A stretch of 64,000 nt of DNA from an uncultured Ruegeria sp. (GTDB lineage: Bacteria; Pseudomonadota; Alphaproteobacteria; Rhodobacterales; Rhodobacteraceae), in the NCBI RefSeq assembly GCF_947497005.1, contig NZ_CANMFF010000002.1, forward strand, positions 406,464-470,463. Direction: 5' to 3'. The notes under the pieces are model-generated. The model was not told the DNA's origin. It saw only the letters and a program-made list of their open reading frames with translations, and made no database searches. A program made the translations under genes and the position numbers. Positions within the stretch are counted from its first letter, which is position 1. Each line of letters opens with the position of its first letter. Shown piece after piece: positions 45,278 through 53,388 of this stretch.

Positions 45278-45294
45278 GTACATTTTCGATAGTC

Positions 45295-46587
45295 CTAGCG
45301 GCTTAGCAGTAAGTCCGGCAACCACAGGGCCAATTCAGGAATGAATGTCGTCAGCATCAGCGTCGGCAGCCAGGCAAACACGATGAAAACCAATGTCGGC
45401 CACAACATCTTTGAGACCGGCGTATCGCAGATTTGAGCCCCAAGGTACAGCAACGGAGCCGTCGGCGGCGTGATATTGGCCATCCCAAGATTGACACCGA
45501 TGATCGCGGCAAAATGGATCGGATCAACTCCGACACTTTGGGCGATCGGCAGCAGGATCGGAGTTGCCAACAAAAGGCCCGAGATGTCGTCCATCAGCAT
45601 CCCGATCAGGATCATCACCACGTTGATCATCAAGAGGATAATGACCGGGTTATCCGAAACAGAATAAACCATGTCCTTGGCCAGTTGCGGAGCGCCCTGC
45701 GAGATCAGGTTGTCCGACACGATCAGAACCATGAAAATCATGACCATGACCACACCAATGGTCACGCCTGAGTTCTGGATCGTTTGCGCCAGGGTTTTCC
45801 AAGTCAGGCCACGATAGAAGTAGATCGCAACCGGGATCGAATAGCAAACCGCGATGCCTGCGGCCTCTGTCGGGGTCATGATGCCGCCATAAATACCACC
45901 CAGAATGATAATCGGCATCATCAGCGCAGGCCCGGCCAAGCGGCCTTGACCCAAGAGAGCAGGCATGAACGGATCAGGACGATCCGTCAGTTGGATATCG
46001 TCATACTTCCGCAGCATGAACTGGTTGGTAATGATCAGAAGCGTGATCAGGATGATCGCGGGGATGACCGTAGACAGGAAGCACTTCAGCACGTGTTGCT
46101 GTGCCACCCAGCCATAAAGGATGTGCGACGAGCTGGGCGGGATCAAAAGGCCTAAAGGGCTTGCCGACACGATCAGTGCTGCGGATTGCCCTTTCGGATA
46201 GTTCGCCTTTTTCAGGTGCGGCATCATGATGCCACCGATACAGGTTAGCGTCGCATTGGCACTGCCCGAGATCGAGCCGAAGACACCGCAGGCCAGCACG
46301 GATGCCGCGTTCAAACCACCTTTGATGTGACCGATGAACATCTCGGCCAGCGCCACCAGGGGGGCTGCAATCCGGCCTTTCTCCATGATGCCGCCGGCAA
46401 TCATGAAGAGCGGAATTGCCAACAGCACCAGAGAGCGGATCCCGGTTGCACCGGTCGGCAAGTAGCCCGTAATGGACTGATCCCCAACCAGTGCAATGAA
46501 GATCAGAACAGCTCCAAACGCCACATAGACGCTGACGCCCAGCAAGAGCATCAGACAGACAATAATAAGACTTCCGCCGATAATCAT
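45295..46587 (-). CDS. TRAP transporter large permease (DctM), island-encoded
   Basis: A 430-aa large membrane subunit with about twelve hydrophobic segments, which carries the sodium-coupled transport site. Typical DctM blocks are LLAIPLFMIAGGIMEKG, CGVFGSISGSANATLTCIGG and MLMDDISGLLLATPILLPIAQSVGVDPIHFAAI. The start overlaps the dctQ stop by four bases. It is the last gene of the minus-strand run and ends in a terminator. The receptor and neighbours imply a carboxylate, probably amino-containing, as substrate. Confidence 0.93.
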   Translation of the reverse strand: MIIGGSLIIVCLMLLLGVSVYVAFGAVLIFIALVGDQSITGYLPTGATGIRSLVLLAIPLFMIAGGIMEKGRIAAPLVALAEMFIGHIKGGLNAASVLACGVFGSISGSANATLTCIGGIMMPHLKKANYPKGQSAALIVSASPLGLLIPPSSSHILYGWVAQQHVLKCFLSTVIPAIILITLLIITNQFMLRKYDDIQLTDRPDPFMPALLGQGRLAGPALMMPIIILGGIYGGIMTPTEAAGIAVCYSIPVAIYFYRGLTWKTLAQTIQNSGVTIGVVMVMIFMVLIVSDNLISQGAPQLAKDMVYSVSDNPVIILLMINVVMILIGMLMDDISGLLLATPILLPIAQSVGVDPIHFAAIIGVNLGMANITPPTAPLLYLGAQICDTPVSKMLWPTLVFIVFAWLPTLMLTTFIPELALWLPDLLLSR

Positions 46588-47198
46588 TTCGCGGCTCCTT
46601 TAAGGGTTTCGGACCGCAAAGGAAGACCGAGCCCCTTTCGGATATGCACGTAAAGATACGCAGCTGTGAACATCGCCATGAAGCCAAATGCGCACATGAT
46701 CGCGATACGCCAGGTAACAAAAGGAATGCGCAACACCGGCGTCGACCTCAACCGTGGGAACGAGAAGTCGTCCAGCAGCGACACGTAGCAGGCATAAACC
46801 ATAAAGAGGATTATTAGCAGTTCGACCAACAGCACTACGAATCCGCGCCACCAGATCATCCGAGGATTATGGATCACGATGCCCAGGATGTCGGCGTTGA
46901 TGTGCAGGTTGCGTGCAGATGCCAGAACCGCTCCGGCAAAAAAGCCCACGATAGAGAAGGCCAAAAGCCATTCTTCGTAAGCAAAAAGATCGCCGCCAAA
47001 ACCGTATCTGATCACAACAACAGCACCAAAGGTGAAGGCCATCAGGAAGCCACTGGCCATCACGATCTGTCGCATAACAAATGCGATCAATTTCATGGGG
47101 TACCCAATGATCGGTGGAAGTTCGTCCGTGACTTTCTGCGGTTTTTCTGCGTCGTCGTCGCCGACATACGTCGTCATGTCATCTTTCTCAATCGACAT
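46584..47198 (-). CDS. TRAP transporter small permease (DctQ), island-encoded
   Basis: A 204-aa small membrane subunit. A long hydrophilic N-terminus (MSIEKDDMTTYVGDDDAEKP) precedes four membrane segments, including FGGDLFAYEEWLLAFSIVGFFAGA with the conserved EEW. The acidic N-terminal tail is longer than usual for DctQ. The start at 47198 avoids an upstream extension running into the hairpin before the gene. It overlaps dctM by four bases. Confidence 0.88.
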   Translation of the reverse strand: MSIEKDDMTTYVGDDDAEKPQKVTDELPPIIGYPMKLIAFVMRQIVMASGFLMAFTFGAVVVIRYGFGGDLFAYEEWLLAFSIVGFFAGAVLASARNLHINADILGIVIHNPRMIWWRGFVVLLVELLIILFMVYACYVSLLDDFSFPRLRSTPVLRIPFVTWRIAIMCAFGFMAMFTAAYLYVHIRKGLGLPLRSETLKGAAK

Positions 47199-47242
47199 GC
47201 CTGTCCCCCCGCTTTTTTCTTTTTTGTTAGTAAATAGCGAAA

Positions 47243-47264
47243 GGGCCGGCAATTTTGCCGGCCC
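47243..47264 (-). other. Intercistronic hairpin between dctP and dctQ (island)
   Basis: GGGCCGGCA and TGCCGGCCC form a nine-base-pair stem with a four-base loop. It is not followed by a T-run on the minus strand, so it is more likely a stabilising or attenuating element that favours the abundant receptor over the permease. Confidence 0.65.
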
Positions 47265-47282
47265 GATTGATTGTGCTGACTA

Positions 47283-48287
47283 TCAGTTTTTGCTGGCCAG
47301 CAAACGGTCGATCACATCCTGGCCAACGTTCTGGGCCATCATCGGCCAAATCTGTTCCTGGATATGTGCGGCCATCGCGGCCTGTTCTTCGTCGTTCAGG
47401 GACAGGATGGTATAACCTTTTTCGACCAACTTCTCTCCAAACGCCGCATCGTTGTCGCGGTTATACTGGAAGAAGTCGTCCGACGCCTTGGTCATGGCTG
47501 ACTGCAGGGCTTCGCGCTGCTCGTCATTCAGCTTGTCCAGAGTACGCTGCGACGCGTAGAACGTCGTCAGTTCCGAGATGGAATTATACTCGATAAAGTG
47601 GGTGCCAACATCCGACTGGGCGAAGATAGAATAGGTTGCCGTCTTGGTGCAGCAGATCGCGCCATCAACAATACCTGACTGGATCGCAGGGAAGATATCG
47701 CCCCACGCCATGGTCGTGGCCTGGAAACCAAGCGCTTCCACCATGCCTTTAACGGCGGGCGACGACCATACACGAATGTTCATGCCTTTATCGTCGAACG
47801 TGTTCCAGTTGGTCGGCTCTTGAGTAGCCACGATGCCAACAAACCCTTCAGGGTTCTGTGCCATAACGCTCACACCGTACTCGTCGGTGATTTCCTGCAG
47901 GATCTTGTTATATTCGGAGTCCATGTTGCGCATGATGTTGTCCATGTCATCCCAGCCACCCACGAGGAACGGCATCGACAGGAACTCAAGGCGCGGGTCG
48001 GTGTCGGCATAGATGAACGCCGCCGCCAGATCGATATTACCCCGCGCCACATCTTCAAAAAGCGCCTCGCCCGAGCCAAGCTGGTTGGCCGGGAAAACTT
48101 CGATTGTCAGTCCGACATCAGCGGCAGCAACATCGGCGGCCACCTGCTCCATCATCTTGGTGCCCTGGTGGTCAATCGGGAACACACCGGCAAAGCGCAG
48201 TTTCATATCTTCTGCCAGCGCTGCGGTGGACATCAGCGCGCTTACGGCGCCAAGCATCAGGCCCTTGGTAACATTTTTAAATTTCAT
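47283..48287 (-). CDS. TRAP transporter solute receptor (DctP), island-encoded
   Basis: A 334-aa periplasmic receptor with a Sec signal (KGLMLGAVSALMSTAALAED). The family hallmarks are MKLRFAGVFPIDHQGTKMME, NQLGSGEALFEDVARGNIDLA and GMNIRVWSSPAVKGMVEALG; the conserved arginine in the latter region (R-V-W) normally binds a ligand carboxylate. The ligand cannot be read, but carboxylate specificity fits the downstream amino-acid-type enzymes. It lies 203 bases downstream of the thioesterase and may have its own promoter. Confidence 0.92.
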   Translation of the reverse strand: MKFKNVTKGLMLGAVSALMSTAALAEDMKLRFAGVFPIDHQGTKMMEQVAADVAAADVGLTIEVFPANQLGSGEALFEDVARGNIDLAAAFIYADTDPRLEFLSMPFLVGGWDDMDNIMRNMDSEYNKILQEITDEYGVSVMAQNPEGFVGIVATQEPTNWNTFDDKGMNIRVWSSPAVKGMVEALGFQATTMAWGDIFPAIQSGIVDGAICCTKTATYSIFAQSDVGTHFIEYNSISELTTFYASQRTLDKLNDEQREALQSAMTKASDDFFQYNRDNDAAFGEKLVEKGYTILSLNDEEQAAMAAHIQEQIWPMMAQNVGQDVIDRLLASKN

Positions 48288-48490
48288 CTAGTTTTCTCCC
48301 AGTTTGCGGTTCTTATTTCGTTTGGCATCTTTTGCTGACCGCTGCAAATTAGTGCGTTTGGTCACACTATGCGAACACATATCGCAGTGCAATTTGATTC
48401 AAGGCTTGTTTTTGCTTGGATCGGGTTCCTCTCTATTTAGGATTTTTTCAGGGTGTGGTTTCTGGTGTCTGCGAGCGTAAGCTCGATCCA

Positions 48491-48970
48491 TTATCGTCTC
48501 ATCAAACCGATTGGCCGCCCAATTTGGGCAGGGCGGGCGATCGGTTTGTGTTCAGCCGCCAACGCGGCGATTCGGGTTTGAATGTCTGCCGGATAGGGGG
48601 CGGAGCGGCGTGTGCCGTGATCAACATTCATGAGAATCTGTTCCATCACGCAGACAGTTGTTTGATCTTTCAGCTTTATCATCAATCCCGCGATATGCAG
48701 GCGTTTAGCATCGGCATCCAATAGTAGAAACCGGCAGAGAAACTCGTCGCCTGCCAAAAGCTCACCCAGGTAGTGGACGTGGTTTTGGAGTGCAAATGGC
48801 CCGGCGTTACAGGCCTTCACGAAACTGGGGCCAATACCCAGTTCTTCGTCCAGCATGACATCCAGCGCTTCGTCAAAGGCCATCACGTAGTAAGCCAGAT
48901 TCATGTGGCCGTTGTAGTCAATCCACGCTTCGGGCACCTGACGAATCTCTGATGCAACTCCGTGGGTCAT
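48491..48970 (-). CDS. Hot-dog fold acyl-CoA thioesterase (4HBT family)
   Basis: A 159-aa thioesterase. The active-site region is EAWIDYNGHMNLAYYVMAFD (D18, N20, H22), which strongly resembles betainyl-CoA thioesterases of carnitine degradation that work after a beta-keto acid cleavage enzyme. Such enzymes release CoA from the acyl-CoA produced by BKACE. Here the BKACE gene is two genes upstream in the same operon, which supports a joint role. The start overlaps the deacetylase stop by four bases (ATGA). Confidence 0.85.
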   Translation of the reverse strand: MTHGVASEIRQVPEAWIDYNGHMNLAYYVMAFDEALDVMLDEELGIGPSFVKACNAGPFALQNHVHYLGELLAGDEFLCRFLLLDADAKRLHIAGLMIKLKDQTTVCVMEQILMNVDHGTRRSAPYPADIQTRIAALAAEHKPIARPAQIGRPIGLMRR

Positions 48971-49998
48971 GGGGTGCCGTCCGCAAACCCGCTGAGAAAC
49001 GCATGCAGGTTGTCACCCAATTCGTTACAGAGGTACCCTCCTTCCTGAACAATCACTGTCGGGAGACCGAGTGCGGCCAATTCTTTTCCGATCTCGGAAA
49101 AACCGGAGGTCGATACCGTCAGCCCACCAAAGGGGTCGCCCTCGTAGGCGTCGAGGCCAAGCGCAATCACAACAGCGCCCGGCGCGAAATTTCGCACATG
49201 GGCCAAACCGTCGCGCAGACCCTTCATGAATCCGTCGGTCCCGGTACCGCGAGGCAGCGGAACGTTCAGATTGTAACCGTGCCCTGCACCTTCTCCGACC
49301 TCGTGCGCGTGGCCCCAGAAAAACGGATAGAACCGCGCGGGATCCGCATGGATGGACAGTGTAAACACGTCGTCGCGCGCAAAGAAAATACCCTGCGTGC
49401 CGTTGCCGTGATGCAGATCAACATCGATGATCGCAACGCGGTCGTGGGTTTGCCGCAGAAACTGGGCGGCAATGGCACTGTTGTTGAGGTAGCAAAAGCC
49501 ACCCGCGAGATCGGTGAAACAATGATGCCCCGGCGGGCGGCACAGCGCATAGGCCACGTGATCCCCGTTCAGAACGACCTCAGCCGCGGACACAGCGCAA
49601 TTTGCGGACCAGCGCGCCGCCTCCCAGGTATGTTCACCAATCGGGCAGGACATGTCGGTGATATGAAATCCGGCCTGTCCCACCGCTGACAATGGATAGC
49701 TGGCGGTGCGGCGATCCGGGTGAATGTTCGGGAAAATCTCGTGCGTCGCATCGGGAATGCGCTTCCAACGCTCATGAACCGTGGACAGAAATTTCAAATA
49801 GACGGGACTGTGAACCGCCGCGATGGGGCCAAGCCCGTGATCCTTTGGCACATGCAGGTCATGCCCACCGGCAGCCACGCCCGAAAGCAGTTTTTCTAAC
49901 CGCTCGGGTATTTCGGGGTTGGGTTGCATGACACCATTCACCAGGAAACCGCTTGGATTGTGTTGGCTTTGCCGTTTCTGTTCCGAAAACACCTTCAT
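48967..49998 (-). CDS. Acetylpolyamine amidohydrolase-like deacetylase (HDAC superfamily)
   Basis: A 343-aa zinc amidohydrolase. The alignment with acetylpolyamine amidohydrolases is clear: RPPGHH (H158, H159), DVDLHHGNGTQ (zinc ligands D194 and H196), GLDAYEGDP (D283) and QEGGY (Y322). Spacing matches the Mycoplana enzyme to within a residue. This subgroup removes acetyl groups from free small amines such as acetylated polyamines, not from proteins. In the operon it would deacetylate an N-acetylated catabolite before or after BKACE cleavage. It lies three bases after the BKACE stop and overlaps the thioesterase gene. Confidence 0.87.
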   Translation of the reverse strand: MKVFSEQKRQSQHNPSGFLVNGVMQPNPEIPERLEKLLSGVAAGGHDLHVPKDHGLGPIAAVHSPVYLKFLSTVHERWKRIPDATHEIFPNIHPDRRTASYPLSAVGQAGFHITDMSCPIGEHTWEAARWSANCAVSAAEVVLNGDHVAYALCRPPGHHCFTDLAGGFCYLNNSAIAAQFLRQTHDRVAIIDVDLHHGNGTQGIFFARDDVFTLSIHADPARFYPFFWGHAHEVGEGAGHGYNLNVPLPRGTGTDGFMKGLRDGLAHVRNFAPGAVVIALGLDAYEGDPFGGLTVSTSGFSEIGKELAALGLPTVIVQEGGYLCNELGDNLHAFLSGFADGTP

Positions 49999-50001
49999 GT
50001 G

Positions 50002-50931
50002 TCAGAACCCCACCTTGTCTGCGCCTTTGAGGCTGAGCATCTTCCGTGTCTCAGCCGGAGTGGCGATTTCATATCCCAGCTCTTCCAGAATGTGCCGGAT
50101 TTTTCTGACCTGCTGGGCGTTGCTGGTGGCCAGTTCCCCGCGCCCTATCATCAGGCTGTCTTCGAGGCCCACGCGCACATGCCCGCCCAGAATGGAGCTC
50201 ATCGTGGCGAGCGGCATCTGCTGCCGTCCTGCTGCAAGTGCCGAAAACTCGTACGCATCGCCCAGAAGACGGTCAGCAGTTTCCTTGAGGCTCATCAGGC
50301 TGTGCGGGCTTGCATCGATCCCACCAAGAACCCCCATGACGAATTGAAGAAATACCGGTCGCACAAGGCGTTTTTGCTTCAGGTAGAAAGCAATCGTCTG
50401 GATATGGCCCACATCGTAGCATTCGCATTCGAATCGCGCGCCCGCCTCATCACCAAGCATCCGAAACACGGTTTCGATGTCATGAAACGTGTTCTTGAAC
50501 ACTGTGTCACGGGTGTTTTCAAGAAAACTTTCCTCCCAGTCATAGGTCCAGTCCGAATATCGATCCTTCATCGGGAAAAGCCCGAAATTGACTGACCCCA
50601 TGTTCAGCGAACACATCTCGGGTGCCAGTTCGGCGGGGGCTGACAAACGCTGTTCCACGCTCATCTGGGAACTGCCGCCGGTGGTCAGATTGATGACCGC
50701 ATCTGTTGCGTTCTTGATCCGGGGCAGGAACTGGCGAAAGACGTTGATATCAGCACTTGGGCGCCCGGTTTCCGGGTCGCGCGCATGCAGGTGCAGGACA
50801 GACGCGCCTGCCTCAGCGGCCTCGATCGCCGAAGTCGCGATCTCGTCGGGCGTCACCGGGAGGTAGGGGCTCATGCTCGGGGTGTGGATCGAGCCGGTGA
50901 TGGCGCAAGTGAGAATGATTTTTTGTGCCAT
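50002..50931 (-). CDS. Beta-keto acid cleavage enzyme (BKACE)
   Basis: A 309-aa TIM-barrel protein of the 3-keto-5-aminohexanoate cleavage family (DUF849). These enzymes use acetyl-CoA to cut a beta-keto acid into acetoacetate and a shortened acyl-CoA. It starts KIILTCAITGSIHTPSMSPY; metal ligands are H47 and H49 in VLHLHARDPETGRPS and a glutamate in RVGLEDSL (E257). Substrate specificity in BKACE proteins varies widely and is usually inferred from neighbours. The aminotransferase directly upstream (two bases) and the thioesterase downstream imply a beta-amino acid route. Confidence 0.9.
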   Translation of the reverse strand: MAQKIILTCAITGSIHTPSMSPYLPVTPDEIATSAIEAAEAGASVLHLHARDPETGRPSADINVFRQFLPRIKNATDAVINLTTGGSSQMSVEQRLSAPAELAPEMCSLNMGSVNFGLFPMKDRYSDWTYDWEESFLENTRDTVFKNTFHDIETVFRMLGDEAGARFECECYDVGHIQTIAFYLKQKRLVRPVFLQFVMGVLGGIDASPHSLMSLKETADRLLGDAYEFSALAAGRQQMPLATMSSILGGHVRVGLEDSLMIGRGELATSNAQQVRKIRHILEELGYEIATPAETRKMLSLKGADKVGF

Positions 50932-50933
50932 GG

Positions 50934-52334
50934 CTAGCACTCCAATCCGCATTCTCGGGAAAAGGCCCCGAGACTGTCGTCAAGAATGTTCAGGATTTCA
51001 TTGATCTGAGGTTCAGTCACAATCATCGGTGGACACACAAGGAAGTGGTCGCCCTCCACCCCGCCACGTGTGCGGCGCGAATACGTGATCAGATTTCGGT
51101 CGTAACAAAGCTCCACAAGCCGCTCATAGGCGTTCAGGTTTTTGGGCAGCGGTGCCATCGTTTCACGATCCGAGACAAGTTCGAATGCGGTCAGCAAGCC
51201 CTTGCCGCGTACATCGCCAATGAAGGCATAGCGCTTCATCAGGTCCCGAAGGCCCTCCATCAGCACATCCCCCATGACGCTTGCATTGGTCATCAGGTCC
51301 TGCCGTTCGATCTCGTCCAGAACCGCAAGTCCCGCCGAACAGGCCAGCGGGTTTCCCGCGTAGGTATGCCCGTGCGCAAATCCGCCGGTATCAAGCACCG
51401 TGCCGACCATTCCTTCGTCGGCGATCATTGCCCCTAACGGCGCATAACCCGCACCAAAGCCCTTGGAAAGCGCCACGAGGTCCGGACGCACATTCCAATG
51501 ATCGGACGCCAAAAACGCACCAGTGCGTCCGACGCCTGACATCACTTCGTCCATGATCAGCAGCACGCCGAACTGGTCACAAATCTCGCGTACTCTGGCG
51601 TAATAACTGTCAGGCGCCACCAGCGCCCCGGTGGATGCGCCGCCTACGGGTTCCATCGCAAAAGCCAGAACGGTTTCGGGCCCCTGAGCGATGATCTCAT
51701 CTCGCAGCATCTCGGCATATTTCAATCCCCTGTCATGGTCCGACAGGTTGTCACGATCCAGATAACAGGTCGGTGCAGGGATTTTCGGCATATCTTTGTA
51801 CAGCGGTCCAAAGGCATTTGTCAGCGGCCCGTAGCCGGTGATCGCCAGCGCCCCCAGCGTGGACCCGTGATAGGAGGGAAAGCGCGAGATCACTTTCCAG
51901 CGGCTTGCCTGATCTGACGCGACGGCCCATTGCCGCGCGAATTTAACGCAGGATTCAACCGCCTCGGACCCGCCAGAGACAAAGAACACCTTGCTCAACC
52001 CATCCGGCATACGATCAGAAATCGCCGTCGCCAGATCTTCCGCCGGTGCGTTTTCGAAATGCAGCCGGTAGGCAAAAGTTGCGCTGTTCATCTGCGCCAT
52101 CATCGCGTCCAGAACGCGCGGGTTGGAATGGCCGATATTGCTGACCATGGCACCGGATGATCCGTCGATATACCGTTCTCCGTTCTTCGCCCAGATATAA
52201 ATCCCTTCGGCGCGCTCGACTTCGGGGCGGCGCGTACGGTTCTGGTAAAACAGGTTCGATGTCTTCAAAGGGCTCCTCGCTTCGGTATTTTGGTAGAACA
52301 ACGCCGAGCATAACCTTGTGTTTAAAAGTGACAT
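50934..52334 (-). CDS. Class III PLP-dependent aminotransferase
   Basis: A 466-aa omega-type aminotransferase. The PLP lysine is K291 (VALSKGFGAGYAPLG), the ring-binding aspartate is D262 (LLIMDEVMSGVGRTG), and FVSGGSEAVESCVKFARQ binds the phosphate. The subfamily includes beta-alanine, polyamine and other beta- or omega-amine transaminases. The BKACE gene two bases downstream points to production of a beta-keto acid from a beta-amino acid. The long N-terminus (to about residue 35) could mean a later start; I keep the ATG at 52334. It is the first gene of the operon and divergent from lysR. Confidence 0.9.
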   Translation of the reverse strand: MSLLNTRLCSALFYQNTEARSPLKTSNLFYQNRTRRPEVERAEGIYIWAKNGERYIDGSSGAMVSNIGHSNPRVLDAMMAQMNSATFAYRLHFENAPAEDLATAISDRMPDGLSKVFFVSGGSEAVESCVKFARQWAVASDQASRWKVISRFPSYHGSTLGALAITGYGPLTNAFGPLYKDMPKIPAPTCYLDRDNLSDHDRGLKYAEMLRDEIIAQGPETVLAFAMEPVGGASTGALVAPDSYYARVREICDQFGVLLIMDEVMSGVGRTGAFLASDHWNVRPDLVALSKGFGAGYAPLGAMIADEGMVGTVLDTGGFAHGHTYAGNPLACSAGLAVLDEIERQDLMTNASVMGDVLMEGLRDLMKRYAFIGDVRGKGLLTAFELVSDRETMAPLPKNLNAYERLVELCYDRNLITYSRRTRGGVEGDHFLVCPPMIVTEPQINEILNILDDSLGAFSRECGLEC

Positions 52335-52340
52335 GGAGCA

Positions 52341-52360
52341 AATAGATAATGTGATCTATT
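52341..52360. promoter_or_regulatory. Perfect inverted repeat between lysR and the aminotransferase gene
   Basis: AATAGATAATGTGATCTATT is a palindrome with seven-base arms around six bases. It fills most of the short divergent spacer, where a LysR regulator would bind to control both directions. Confidence 0.65.
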
Positions 52361-52376
52361 GTTATTGATGAGATCA

Positions 52377-53351
52377 ATGATGAACACTACTGATCAGGAA
52401 AAGCTGATCCGGGAACTGGATTGGAACTTGCTGCGCACCTTCATGTTCATTGTGCAGGAAGGCAGTATCACGCTTGCGGCAAAACGCCTTATGCGCCGCC
52501 AACCCTCGGTCAGCCAGGCTCTCAAACGGTTGGAGGCCCGGTTGGGTACGCCATTGATCGATCGCAGCCCCTCGCATTTTCGCGTCACCCCGGCGGGGCA
52601 GAGCCTCTATAAGGAATGCTTGGAAATGTTCGGCAGCCTGGCGCGCGCCATTCAGAGTGCACAGAGTACCGACGACACAGTGACAGGCACGGTCAAGCTC
52701 GCCTTGCTCAGCCGAATAGAAAACGAATTCTTCGATCAGGTCCTTTCGGATTTCCACCGACAATTTCCTGAAGTCAACTTTGACATTGAGGTCATGTCGA
52801 GCAAGGACGTGCGCCAAGCCGTGCTGGCCAAATCCGCGTCTCTTGGGGTGTGCCTCGTACATGACGCACACTCGAATCTAATGTATGATGTATTGTACCG
52901 CTCATTTTTTGGGTTCTATTGCGGACCCAGCCATCCATTGTTCGGGCAACGTGACCTTTCGCTGGACGATTTGCGAAATCACTCGTCTGTGTCCTTTCGG
53001 ACCGATCAACTTTGGGATGCGCTGCGTCCGGTGGCGTTGCTGCGCGCGCAGCATAAGCTGGACAACAGGGTAATCGGCTACACATCCGATCTGGGAGAGG
53101 CCCAGCGTATGATCAGCGCGGGCCTTGGGTTTGGGCCGCTCCCCAACCATGTGGCTGAAAGGTTTGTCAGGCGTGGTGAGCTTTGGCGACTGCCCCCTTA
53201 TGAAAACACGCTGGCGATTGATATTCATCTGGTTCACCATAAGGATGCCCGCCTGAACCGGGCGGAACACGCCCTTCTTGAGATGTTTCGTGCGCGACTC
53301 AACAGCGTCCCGCTCACCGAGCGTAGCCGCAATCTGGCTGTGGCCGGGTAG
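52377..53351 (+). CDS. LysR-family transcriptional regulator, island-encoded
   Basis: A 324-aa regulator with an N-terminal winged helix (LDWNLLRTFMFIVQEGSITL, recognition helix RRQPSVSQALKRLEARL) and a periplasmic-binding-type effector domain. It is divergent from the catabolic operon with a perfect palindrome between them, so it probably activates that operon when a pathway intermediate binds. ATGs at 52368, 52377 and 52380 are all possible; none has a clear ribosome site. The nitrilase-superfamily gene follows 37 bases later on the same strand. Confidence 0.9.
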   Translation: MMNTTDQEKLIRELDWNLLRTFMFIVQEGSITLAAKRLMRRQPSVSQALKRLEARLGTPLIDRSPSHFRVTPAGQSLYKECLEMFGSLARAIQSAQSTDDTVTGTVKLALLSRIENEFFDQVLSDFHRQFPEVNFDIEVMSSKDVRQAVLAKSASLGVCLVHDAHSNLMYDVLYRSFFGFYCGPSHPLFGQRDLSLDDLRNHSSVSFRTDQLWDALRPVALLRAQHKLDNRVIGYTSDLGEAQRMISAGLGFGPLPNHVAERFVRRGELWRLPPYENTLAIDIHLVHHKDARLNRAEHALLEMFRARLNSVPLTERSRNLAVAG

Positions 53352-53388
53352 TGGGCAGATCGGAGCAAATGCAAGGAAAGGCCAAACC

